From: Beta vulgaris subsp. vulgaris
Lineage: Eukaryota; Streptophyta; Magnoliopsida; Caryophyllales; Amaranthaceae
Assembly (NCBI RefSeq): GCF_026745355.1
Contig: NC_079206.1
Span: forward strand, 46,116,216 to 46,180,215
Direction of reading: 5' to 3'
DNA length: 64,000 nucleotides
How positions within the stretch are numbered: position 1 is the stretch's first letter; every line of letters begins with the position of its first letter. The translations under genes were made by a program, and so were the position numbers. Positions 21,792 to 33,800 of the stretch are shown piece by piece. Under the pieces are notes generated by a model, which was not told the origin of the DNA, did not search any database, and saw only the letters and a program-made list of their open reading frames with translations.

Positions 21792-23111
21792 CACTAGGGG
21801 AAAAAAAGGAAGGGCTGCGCTGGAAGGGCTGCATTTTCTGTAAAAGCAACCCTTCTTTCATGAAGGCCTGCGTTTTTAAAGAAAACCGCAGTCCTTTTAG
21901 TGAAGGGTTGCGGTTTTTTAAAAAACGCAGCCCTTTATGGGCTTTTTTTAAAAACAATTTTGAAAAGAATTAAGCGCGGGCTTACCATATTAAGCAGGCT
22001 CATTCTCCTTTCCCTCATTCTCTCTCCTCTCTCACGTCCTTCCTTCTCCCTTCTCTCTCACCCTCCTTTACTCCTCAGCTGGCCCATTTTTTCTCTCTCT
22101 CTCTCTCTCCTATTCTCTTCAAATTCTAACCTAAAAATACCTCACGGATCTTCACGGCTTAATCTTCACGGATCTTCACAGCTCAATCTTCAATTCGTCT
22201 TTTCAATCTTCACGGCTCTTCGATGGAGATTTTAGTTCTTTTCAGTTCGTCTTTTATCTCTCTCTTAAACAAACAAAAACCTTCGTCCGTCGTTCGTTCC
22301 TTCTCTGTTCGTCGTTCGTCGTTCTCAAAGTTTCACCCTCCGACGTCGGGATATTCGTTCCTTCTCCGTTCGTCGTTCGTTGACCTGCGCCGCCTTGCCG
22401 CGCCGTTCCTTGTCCGTCGTTCCTTCTCTGTTGGTCAAACTTCGCTTAAGCAACGACAGCAACAACAAGCACGATTGTCTTTTGTTCGTTGGTCGAACTC
22501 TGTCGTTCGTTCGTTGACAGCAACGTCAGATCTATTATTTTTCTCTTTTGTATTTTCGTTCGTTTTTTTCATTTTTGTTCATTTTTGTTTTTTTTTTCAT
22601 TTTTTGTTCATTTTCGTTCATTTTTTCCATTTTTGTTCATTTTTGTTCTTTTTTTTATTTTCGTTACCTTTTTTTTCTATTTCCGTTCGTTTTTTTTTAT
22701 TTTAGCACTTTTTCCGTTCGTCAATCGTCCCATATATATATGACCTTGGATTCAGATTAGTTTTCATTATTCTTCCAACTGTAATCTTTGTTTATGCAAG
22801 ATTAGCAGATATTATTGTATCATGAAACTCTAAAACTCATAATTTTTAGCAGGCAAAAAAAAAAATTTTTTTTTTGGGTCAAAAGGGTTGCGGTTATGGT
22901 CAAAACCGCATCCCTTTGTACAAAGAAGGGTTGCGTTTGAGTCCCAAAACCGCAACCCTTCCATATTGGAAGGGCTGCGTTTTTGGGCCTCAACCGCAGC
23001 CCTTCGTTGTGAAGGGCTGCGGTTTAAAAATGCAGCCCTTCACTTTTAGTGAAGGGCTGCTAGCCAAAAAGACTGTTTTAACCGCAGCCCTTCCGTCTTT
23101 TTCCACTAGTG
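21792..23111. mobile_element. Non-autonomous CACTA (CMC/EnSpm) element
   Basis: A 1,320-bp element starting CACTAGGGGAAAAAAAGG and ending CTTTTTCCACTAGTG, with TTT on both sides as a possible 3-bp target duplication. The first 150 bp and the last 230 bp are packed with direct and inverted copies of GAAGGGCTGCGGTTTT, about 7 and 10 copies. Such subterminal repeats bind transposase in this superfamily. The interior (about 21,960-22,860) has CT-rich stretches, repeated GGATCTTCACGGCT phrases and CATTTTTGTTCATTTT repeats. The 160-codon frame at 22,223 is low complexity (F/S/R) and has no transposase features. Confidence 0.85.
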
Positions 23112-24343
23112 TTTTATCGTTGTTGTTACACCTTATTGTCCTCGCATAATATTTCATTGCCTTATTTTCGTTTTTCCTCTAACTTATTTAAACCCTTCAT
23201 CTCTGGCTAGAGATATACATAAAATAAGCACTCATTCTCTCTCACAAAATGTTCTGAAAGATTTCGGGTTGAGTTAAGTCATTCCATCTGTCTGCTTGTA
23301 AGTGCGCACAATTGGGCGGCATTGTGTTAATCCTGGAAGGTGGTCGTCGGGGAGGAAGTTGGCACCTATGCTGCGTCAAAATCACCTTTGAGGACAGTTG
23401 ATCTCTCCACGTCACATCCTTCTCATCTCATTTTTTCCAAATTCAAGTAATATCGTTCTAATTAATTTTTTGTGTATTGTCTTCTTGCGCATTAGCTTCA
23501 CAAAATGACCCCAACACAATGGCATATCATCACACTAAAGCTATTCGAGTATAGGTAGGGTGAATCGACAACAAGGTTGTAGGCAATAAGTCGGTTAACC
23601 TGTAAAAGAGAACATGTAAGCTAACCTCGAGGGTGAATTCGAGGAACACCTCTCAGATGCTTAAGTCAACAAGAGAAATTGTTACCTCCCTGGTTTTGCT
23701 TAATTATGATGGAAAACGTACTTTAGTGACTCGGATCATGGAGTATTGATAGTGAACCGGGATTGTTTCACTAGTATTAGGACAGTTCATTATTGACTAA
23801 ATCAATACTTATCTTTTAATCAGTAGTTATCCTTTTGGACCAAGGTATTTAGCCCATATACCTCGTCCAACGTAATGGATCAAGCCCAAACCTATACATG
23901 GCCTGTAAGGATTCCGCTGTATCTTTAGGATAAGACCGGTATGTATTAATCGGTTCCTGAAATCGCGCCTGATATCTTGGTAGAATATATAACGAAAATT
24001 TAACATAGGACGTTTCGTAACTAATTATGACATCTTATTAGCAAAAAAAGCAAAAGTTATTAAATAGTAAACATTGTTAATTGTTCATACTCAACATATA
24101 AATAAATAAAAAACATACTTCATTCATTTTTTTTAAATGTAACAATTAGACTTATATGCACAACGAGACATTACCTTGACCATAAATATCTATAATTACA
24201 TATAGGTAAGAATTATAAAAGTTACATATTATAAAAGTGGATCACGAGACTAATCTAACAAGATCACACTTGACTATATTTTTCATTATGTGCAAATCAT
24301 AAATCTCAATCAAAATAATAAGTGTGAATAATGGAAAATCCAA
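23112..24343. other. No recognised gene; possible retroelement remnant
   Basis: After the CACTA element the sequence has a TTATTTAAACCC TATA-like phrase (about 23,185) and a moderately GC-rich block 23,300-23,420, which could be an LTR or leader remnant. The block 23,520-23,990 is not AT-rich but no reading frame is recognisable. Confidence 0.35.
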
Positions 24344-24346
24344 TAA

Positions 24347-24732
24347 GGTAGTGTTTGGAAACTAGTATTTCATTTCAAATAATGGAATTGAAATCTGGAA
24401 TTTAAAGTTTGTATTTCAATTCCTAATCACTATTTTGTAAAGGGGGTTTGATAGAGGAGATAGAAAGGGGGTTTGATGGAGGAGAGAGAAAAAGTATGGG
24501 TTTAGTAAATGAGAGAGAAATGAGTGAAGTTGGATAGATACTCATGGAGTTGGATATATATGAGGAGAGAATTTCAAATGACAAGGTAATAGCTTGAATT
24601 TCAAATTCTACTAATATAGGCTTTTGATAAGAATTTGGACAAATTCCATAATTTCAAATTCCATGCCATCCAAACAATAAATTTCATCCAAATTCAGAAT
24701 ATGAAATGAAATCTTGCTATCCAAACATAACA
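24347..24732. mobile_element. Tourist-like (PIF/Harbinger) MITE
   Basis: A 386-bp element with related inverted ends (GTGTTTGGAAACTAG at left; ATGTTTGGATAGCAAG from the right, each leading to ATTTCATTTC) and TAA on both sides (24,344-24,346 and 24,733-24,735). Confidence 0.65.
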
Positions 24733-24744
24733 TAATTACATTTA

Positions 24745-25105
24745 GGCTCCGTTTGGTAGAGCGTAAAACGTTTTCCCGGAAAACTATTTTCCTCTATTTT
24801 TAGTTTTACATTGTTTGGTTGGCAAAAGAGTGTAAAACCATTTTCCTTTGGGGTAAAATTACTATCCCAATGATGGAAAACCATTTTTCTTTCAAAATGA
24901 AGGGAAAACTATTTTCCTCATCTCTCTTGTACACTCCTCTCACTATCTCCTTACTTTTCCTTTCATTTTCCTTTCATTTTCTCATTTTTCTTACATGTAA
25001 CCAAACAACGGAAAACTAATTTTGAAATTGTGTTTTCCATTGTAAATTATTTTCCATGAAAATCATTTTACACTGAAAATATTTTACGTCCTACCAAACG
25101 GAGCC
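24745..25105. mobile_element. Tourist-like (PIF/Harbinger) MITE
   Basis: A 361-bp element with perfect 15-bp ends GGCTCCGTTTGGTAG and TTA target duplications (24,742-24,744 and 25,106-25,108). Confidence 0.85.
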
Positions 25106-25638
25106 TTAAAGAAAAACTGAGCTAAGTATATGATATTTGATGTTACTGATGAAGGGCAGAGAAATATGATGGAGCATATTGAAAATGTTAAGAAAGAGAG
25201 TGATGATTTTTTTTTTCCTAACCTTGAGTAAGTGACGACTCTCTTTATAGTCACACACTCACACTAGTGGAGTAGAATTTGTTATTTAGGTCACGATTAT
25301 GTCACTTATGTGGGGTGAGATTGCGATGGGTGAGAGGGATAGACAAAAGAAATTGAAAGCACATTCCACATGTCCCTAAACAAAGTTAACGCTCCACATC
25401 TTCCTTAACCTTTTTCAACTAAGCAAATTTAGCCTTGTTGTGCTTATGTCACGCATAGCCTACAAAAACAACATCCGGTAACAGATAAAAGCCAAATGAT
25501 CGAACAAGTGTCACAATGGAACCAAAATTATGGAATTTGAAAGGACAGATAAACTATAAGTTGCTACTCTGTAGGACGACAATAAGTTAGTATCATTACA
25601 CCCAAAAATAAAATAAGAAGGTTGAAATTTAAAAGTTA

Positions 25639-26004
25639 GTGGTTGTTTGGTTAATTTAATATGAAAACATGAGAAATATAAATTTGTAGAAATTGAAAAT
25701 TTGATAAGTTGTTTGGTTAACAACAAAATAGCAATGTGAAGGAATTGAAAATTTGGTGAGTTGTTTGGTTGACCACAAAATAGCAAAATGAAAGATTTAG
25801 AAATTCCTATGAATTTTGATTTCCTAGGTCTCCCTAGGTAAGTAGAATTCCCATGAAAATTAATTCTCCCATCATCAACCAAACAATTTAACCAATTTCC
25901 CACGAATTTGATTAAGTAATTAATTGGGCCTTAATTTATTTCTTATAAATTGCAATTTTATGGGAATTTTCAATTTTGACTTCCCATGTAAACCAAACGA
26001 TCAC
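25639..26004. mobile_element. Tourist-like MITE with an internal duplication
   Basis: A 366-bp element with ends GTGGTTGTTTGG and GTGATCGTTTGG (from the right) and TTA on both sides (25,636-25,638 and 26,005-26,007). A GAATTGAAAATTTG...ACAAAATAGCAA block is repeated inside. It shares sequence with the element at 35,370. Confidence 0.75.
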
Positions 26005-26362
26005 TTAATATCAACTTCACCATCGGACTCTCCTGCTGCAAGCTCTCATGAGCCTTCATCAAAGAGTATAGTCCCCACTCCATGCTGCGTCTTAAGAAAA
26101 TTCTGCAGCCAGAATTTTTCACTAGTTACCGGCTTACCGCAAGTCCGGAGGAACCGCAGCACCACCGGACAATATTACCCTCCCACATTACACTAAAAAA
26201 AAGAGGGGAGGTTAATGAAATAATAAGAAAAGTTCTGGCTGGTTAAGCAAAGGTAATATTATATCAGCAATGTTAAGTTAAGATAAACTTTCTCATTATG
26301 CTGCTTCATCAAATCATCGGTCACGTTAGTTTTCAGATGACTGAACAATTTCCTAATTCAGG

Positions 26363-26441
26363 TTTCAGACATTGTCGAAAACTCTGATGAGGCAAGGGGT
26401 ATCAATGAGGGTGTATTCAGCAAATCTCGTTCTCATCATCT
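26363..26441 (+). other. Exon-like segment of unknown origin
   Basis: An open 79-base stretch bounded by TTCAG on the left and GTAATAAG on the right, with a frame reading VSDIVENSDEARGINEGVFS. It could be a stray exon or a captured gene piece. The plus-strand stretch 26,015-26,195 upstream is also open. I do not recognise the protein. Confidence 0.25.
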
Positions 26442-26490
26442 GGTAATAAGCTGCTTGTTTCATCAATGCCAAAATTCCATTATAGGACAA

Positions 26491-27069
26491 TGTTAGGAAA
26501 TCGGTGTTGTAGTTTGATTAATGCGGAACAGAAAATCAATGAAATAATGAAGGTGAGAAAACTATAAAGATGAACAAACAAATAACACAAGGATTTACGT
26601 GGTTCAGTCAAATTTGACCTACATCCACAGGTGGGGGATTAGAGCTTCTTCACTATAATGGAGAAAATCAGAGAGAATAATACAAGAGTCCTAAATCTAG
26701 AGGCTAAAAGTGTTTCATAAGTTGTGTTAATAATAATGAACACTAAGAGCCCTTTTATAATCATAAGGAACCCGTACAAACCCTAAAAGATAACTTAAAA
26801 CGAAAAATTTATCGAAAAACGCGTTCAGCGTTCAAAACTGCGCACCGCCCGACCAGGCCCGGGACAAAACAGCTTCGTCAGTTTTTCGTAAAACAGTCAT
26901 AACTTTCTCGTTTCTCATCGAAATTGGGCATATGACCTATCGTTGGAAAGCTCTTTGAACAAGCTATCACCTCCAATTTGAATCACATCAAAATCATTTG
27001 TAGATTGAGAGATATGTGCATTCAAAGTTAGCCTTATGCCATTCACAAGATTTCAAGTCATATTTAATA
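26491..27069. repeat. Probable solo copia LTR
   Basis: Starts TGTTAGGAAATCGG, contains ACACAAGGATTTACGTGGTT, a phrase common in plant copia LTRs, and is flanked by the 5-bp repeat GACAA (26,486-26,490 and 27,070-27,074). The right terminus is not the expected CA, so the exact end is uncertain. No coding region is attached. Confidence 0.5.
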
Positions 27070-27814
27070 GACAATTAAACCATGTCGCAGTCAGAGTTGA
27101 GTAACAAAATGGAAAGTGAAAACTATATGACGAGATTTTCAGACAATAAAATGGTTTGATTTTTGTAGGGTTAATATTCGCTCAAAAAGCAAGTAGCTCA
27201 GTCATGTTGTTTCAGCTAAAGCAACCCCAAAAGTGAGACTTATTTTTGGCTCAGTTTGTGATGTATTAGTGAATGCTACCTGCTCCAGATATGTCAGTTT
27301 TCTTAGTCAACTTGTAATTTCTATCCAAAAAAAGATTTCAGGTACGGTACGAATTTTTCTACCACCGCACCAGTCAGAATTCACTTAGTTTATGACCATC
27401 TAACACAGAAGTTCATGTTTGTACTACACAACTATGTTGAATTCGGAATTATATTCTCCAAAACACACACTTGTATAAATTAATCCTCGAGTCACATTAA
27501 GTTGCGGACTCTCTTAGTGAAGAATCCTGGAAGCATAAGCATATGACAATGGCCAATAAAACACTGAATCTTATATTTAGCAGAAGTTCATGGAAATAGC
27601 TGTAATACAAAACTCACATCCATAATACATGATATATGCACCAAAAGAACAAAAAGTATAAAAGAGCACATATTGCTACACCCAATAATATAACCTTCTA
27701 TATGATCAACTTCATCGGTTCAAAGTTGCACTGTTGATGAACTCCCTGGCGCCTGTGTCTGGACTTTTTAACAAGCAGTTTTTACTTCTCTCTCTAATTA
27801 AAGTGTTGAATCAT

Positions 27815-30800
27815 TTACTTGGCACTCCGCAGCCGTTCAATCAGTTCGTCCTACAAAAAAAAAACACCGTGCAGAAGCAGGAAATGTTAGATATTCTCAG
27901 CAGCCACCACCCTAAAAACAATCTCACTGTGCATGATGCCAGATAGAGGACAACAGCAATGTTTACAACAGAAATGGCTGGGCTTGCTTGGTTAGAAGCC
28001 CAAGGTTAACAAACATGATTGAAGTAAAAGACAAGAAAAAAACATGGCCCTTCATCTACAAGTACCATATTCTAGAGGAAATCTCTCAGTGTAAAGGAAT
28101 ATAGAGAAGAACTGAGAGAAAGACAAACAGGACAACTGAAGTCCCACTGCAAGTCAGACAAGTGAGACAATTGCAAGGTAGAGAAGTTCACTTAACAGTG
28201 GCATAACAACTATGCAATAAACACTGGCACTTGCCTTCTTCCCTTTGAGTGAAAGTCCTTTTTCCTTCAAAAGGGCCCGGAGCCTCTCCACTGTCAAACC
28301 CTGAAAATTCCTATCTGCAGCACGACTACTTGATCCACCTGCAATGAATAGGTGAAAATCATAACTGCTTCAACATAGCAATATGACAATTGCATTGCAT
28401 GCTAAGGTAAATCTTCAAAACGAATAATAATAGATACTCTCTCCATCTACAATAATATTTCAAATATATAATATTCATGGTCACTAATGCATATCTTTGA
28501 AAACTAATCTTTATTTATGCATTAATAAAAAAAATATAAAAGTTGATATTTACAAAGTACCCATTGACACAAATCTAATAAAATTTCACATAATAACGTT
28601 GCGATATTTATAATATTAATTTTAAGAGTAGACTTATACTTATTAGTTATTACTTCCTCGTTCAATTATTATTGCAACATTACCCCTTCACATTATTTAA
28701 GAAAGACATGTAAGGAAGAGAGAGATAGAGATAGATAAAAAGTAGGCCCTATATGGTAGGAGAGAAATAGAGAGAAGATACAAAATAAAGAAATGTTACA
28801 ATTAATATGAAACTTCTACATAAGATAAAAAAAGAACGGAGGAAGTACATTACTAAGTCTCTATGGTCAGATATATCTAACTTTGACCCCAAAAGGCAAA
28901 CACAAAATTTATGTGGGCGGAGTAAGAGTAAAGAAATTTGAATAAACACATCAGAATTCCAGGTCTCAAAGCCTAATGTTGGTGCTATGATCACATTGCT
29001 TTAACCAATTTGCCCTTACAATCATCCAAAACGCACAACTCAGTGAAAAAAATCTATTCAGGTACAGAACTGTAAACACACAACCGAGACACAATTGAAC
29101 TCATCTCCTTAGTTTTCTCTTTTCCTTCCTGTCTGCCGTTCCCTAAGCAAGTAAGCGAGATCGACAAAGATAGAAATGAATTTGGTGGTAGGATATATTT
29201 TACACGTCAATACGTCATATGACTAGGTTAACAGAGGGAACGTCACATTTATATCAGGAAGCCTATTGACAAGGTCAGTGTCAAGCCATAAGCATGAGAT
29301 ATTGATCAGGGCAATACGTACTTTGATTGTAGCATTGCTTATTATATAGAAGGGGTGTATTGTCTTGATAGACTCTGCAGGTTGCGAAACTATATTGGCG
29401 TGCTTATCATAGAGATGAAGGTGGTCAGAGTCTAGACACTCCCTAGTCATAGTACACAGTATTATAGCAGGAACCTAACATGTGGACACACTGGAATCTG
29501 AGCCATGAAGTAAGAGGATGCAGGTCGAAAGGAATCAATGTTAGATCATTAATTTGGTCAGATAGGTTTAAAAAAAATTCTGAAATTTAATACTAAACCT
29601 TATCCTTGTCTATTTCCCCCCATAACTCTCCCCCCGCAGCCCCCAGCTGATTAAGGAATGACTTAGAGCTGATCCTAGAGCCGGTGAGCTCAACTCCCAT
29701 AAACACAATGAAGGTGCGTCTCAATCATAAACATCTATCCCAAACAGTACTAGTATATTGAATTGTACACATGATAAGCTTCTTGCTATTAAAGAAGTAC
29801 TAGGCCATCAAGGGATGCAAAACATAGCATACTCATCCCCAGCACGAAATAGACCACATCTGGTAATGTGCAGCTGAAATGTTGACACAATTTCAGTGCA
29901 TGTGGTTTACCTCTACAGTAATTAGTACAGCAAGTATAAAAGATCCATTAGTAGAATATGCAAGTTGCCAGCAAAAAAATAGACCACAGCTAGAAACGTC
30001 AAAAGTCAAATAATCAAGTCTTAAAAAACTGAATGCCACAAAAAATAAGAGAGATTATGAAACTCATCCACATTTTTAAAGTTATTTACCATGTAAACAT
30101 ATTCACTTCGCATGTTCTGCAATCACACTAAAATCACTTACCCTGTCGAGCATTGTTCTGGCTGTTAGTCATTGCTCTCTTAGCTGGAGTTCTTGCATCA
30201 GCAGGTCTGTCAGATGCTCTGCATATACAAGATACCGATGTAATTCCATCATACTTCCAAAAAAAAGAGATGAGACCTAGAGCTATGAACAGATACATAG
30301 AAAGATGCTGAGGGTATATTCATCAAAAGATAAATCTTGGCATGTTATTTCATCACAATCTAACTTGAAAATACCACCAAAACATACATAAAATTTACTG
30401 AGCTAGAGATTAAGTGCATTCAAAGTGCTAGAGATGGAACACCTCTTTTTTGAGCTATCAGCAACATCACTCTGTTGCTTCTTTAAAGTAAGTGATCTGA
30501 TCAATATGTTCATCTGATCTGTCTTTATTACTTGGTTCTCTGCATAAACAAAATTCACTTGTCAGTTACCTTTCGATTATCATAAGGGATGATTAGCAGG
30601 TCTACATGCTGCATATATTATGCTTTTAGAAACAGTTAAACGAGTACTTAGCATGATTTCATGTACAATGTCAAGAAGAGCAAGCCCTGAAGAAATTGCC
30701 TTCACCACCCGCCCCCCAATGGGTATATTGACAGCAAAACCCCCAGATCCCCCTCAATACCTAATTATCTACTTATTATTTTATGTCTACCATCTTCCTT

Positions 30801-33800
30801 TGCACGTATCCGGTATGCCAACACACAACTTGAGCATTAATATCTTTAATTATGTATAAGTACGAATTATAGAAATTTGATATTTTGTGTCTATATATTA
30901 AGACAGATCCAGAAATATCCCACATAACTATGTTTTTTCCTTACATATAAATAATACAAGATGAAATACGAGAGTGAATGGTGGAAAAATGAAAAATGGC
31001 AGATCTAAAATAATGAAGAAAATAGCTAACCCTACTCCCAAGCATCAAATCCTTTCTGAATTAAACTGCTCATATGCCTCCAAGTTGAGCCTGAAAGTAG
31101 TTTGAAAACCTAGTGGTCTGGTTAATTAAGTGATAGATACGTAGGCAATTGCTATATTCAGACATATGTCTCAGGCAGGGGCAGGGGCAGGGCAGGGCAG
31201 GAAGAAGAGAGATGGAAGCAGCGTGAAGGCATTGTTGGTGGCAAGTTAGTTTTGACCACTTAGAATAAAAAATAATTTTGTGCTTTTGATATTTTCGATA
31301 TTTCTAGCCTCTATTATAAGCCAGCTACTGGGGAATTTGGTGTCCACCTAATTATCTAAATGCCCTTTCTTTTTTGCCATGTTTCAAATTTAATGTTAAT
31401 ATACTAGAACTATTGTAGATGTTTCATAACTTGAAACACGCCTTGCGTGCATTTGAATCTAGTTCTCAAATAAACCAACTCCAGAGCTTGCTTTTTAAAT
31501 CAATGATTTATATATTTATTTAATAGTCAAACCAAATTAGTTTTGCTACACTATGTAGGTGTCGTAATTTACATAAAAAAAGTACAAAGTCCTTAACACC
31601 ATTCATGCTTTGCCATTGGGAAGTCCAATGGCAAAAAGGAGATTTACTAGCTCATTATATAATAAGAATCTGTGAAATCCTCACTAAGAGTTTATTGAGA
31701 CCTCGGCATCACCAGAATGGTATTATCCAAAAGGCATGACAATCAAAGCGTTCACTATACCACATTTGCTTTAAGATAAATTAAGACCTTGCTGATGAGA
31801 AAATAGAAACAAAGTACATTAGAGAAAGGACCAGGAGTTTCCTTGTAGAACTTAATTAAAACAGGCGTGCCACTCACATTTATAAACCACAGGATCTATT
31901 CTAGAAAACACCATAGAAAAACACTATTAACGAGGAAAGAAGCACAAAACAGCATTACTGAAACAAAACGCATCAAGAATATACGTGGCAAAGATGCAAA
32001 ACCCCAAACAAGAAATATTACAAAAAGCAGCACAACCTTTGAAAGTTCAAACTTCATGACTGAGCCCAATCACCTAGAAAAAAGCTTTATAGATACATTT
32101 ATTAGCTTACAGCTTCTTGACCATTAAATTTACATGAATCTAGTAGGTTACAGTCACTTATAGGGATGGGTTTCAAGATGAGGGTACTAAGTATCATATG
32201 GTCATTCAGACAGAAAACCTAGGACCTCGCATATTATTTGAGAAGCCAATTTGATGTCATTTAGCCAGTAAAATGATCAACAATAAGATCACCAAATGGG
32301 AGATACCAGCTGATAGCAGCAAAATAACTCAATAACAACAATTGTTATCAAAGCATTTCAAAACCAACAATAATATCCAGAAACAAACTTATACAATTTA
32401 TGATAAACTAACTGAGAATATGTATGTCAACCTCTTGCAAGTTATGACACTACGCTAATTTTAAAATTTCGAAAGACGACCTGGGGGTGCTGTCTCATGA
32501 TCACAGATGTAAACTCGCATCCCACCCTGCAAAAGCTTTTCCAATATTGGCGTAAGAATCTACACAACGTCTAATCAAAACAATAATGATAATAATAATT
32601 ATAAAAAAATCCTACACACCATATTAATTAATTTTAAGAAAATCTTACACCAGATGTTTAAATGTAGAGGACTTTGAAAAAAACGACCATCATTGGTTAG
32701 TAAGTATCAACATAGTATAAGTGTAAGGTAAAAGTTGATTCAAAAATAAATTATATTCATGGAGCCCCATAAATAGATGTTTGTAGCAGCTTGCCAAATC
32801 ATTGTAACTATCAATATATATTCAGACTCATACGCCAGTTACATAGATTATTAGATAATCCAAGATCTTCACTATTCCCTTCGTTTCATTTACAACTTAG
32901 AAGGCATGCACTGTTTACGAAATAAATTTTCAGCTGTTGACTACACTTGATACATACTCCCTCTGTTTCTTAAAAATTTACTCATATCTCTTTTCACAAG
33001 AACATAAAAAATAAGGGAGAAGTTGGAGGGAGAAATGAAAAAGGTGGAGAAAAGAAGAGAGAAACAATTATAAAGTAGGAGATGTGAATAATAAAGTAAA
33101 AACTTATGGTGGGCCTCATGTCCCAAAATAGAAAAGAGGAAGTCTGTAATTTTTTGTGAAACGTTCTAAAAAAGAAAGTGAGTAAATTTTTGTGAAAGGG
33201 AGAGAGTATAATTAGAAAACATAATGAGAAATACAAAAGAACCATGATAGTACTTTTACGATGAAACTAATGATATATTGACAAGAACGGTGAATGTATT
33301 ATATGAAAGAGAAGGAATGCTATAGAGTATAGACACAAGTCAGACCCTCAAAGCCAAGTGTGGAAAGAAAACGGCATACTATTATATACCAAGCACTGCC
33401 CAAGCATTATGCTTTATGTTTCAAAGTGCATGACTGTGACAGTAGAAACGTGCCTAATACAGCAATCCGACAGAACTACAAAGATGTAGCTGATGAGGGT
33501 AGACGAAGTTTTGTTTTTATAGAAAAGGGTAGACAAAGTTAGTATTTGGATGAAAAAAGAATCAAAATGAGTCAAGTAAAGATGCGGATAATTATCTCAA
33601 TCAAGCATGACCTGCTTGGATGTAAATGCATATGCAAGTTGTGGACTCGTGGTATATCTCACCAATAGGACTCTTTGAGATTAATAAGCAGGAGTCTTTT
33701 GTTATTTGGTGCTAATATTGTTGCAAAACTGAAGGCAGTGAGGGTTTTTCTGCTAGCTAATAATGATTTGATAGCATGGTGAGTACGGGATGATGGTTTC

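Noticed and set aside
22223..22705. 160-codon frame inside the CACTA element
   Set aside because: Low-complexity F/S/R sequence from TTTTTGTTCATTTT repeats; no transposase motif.
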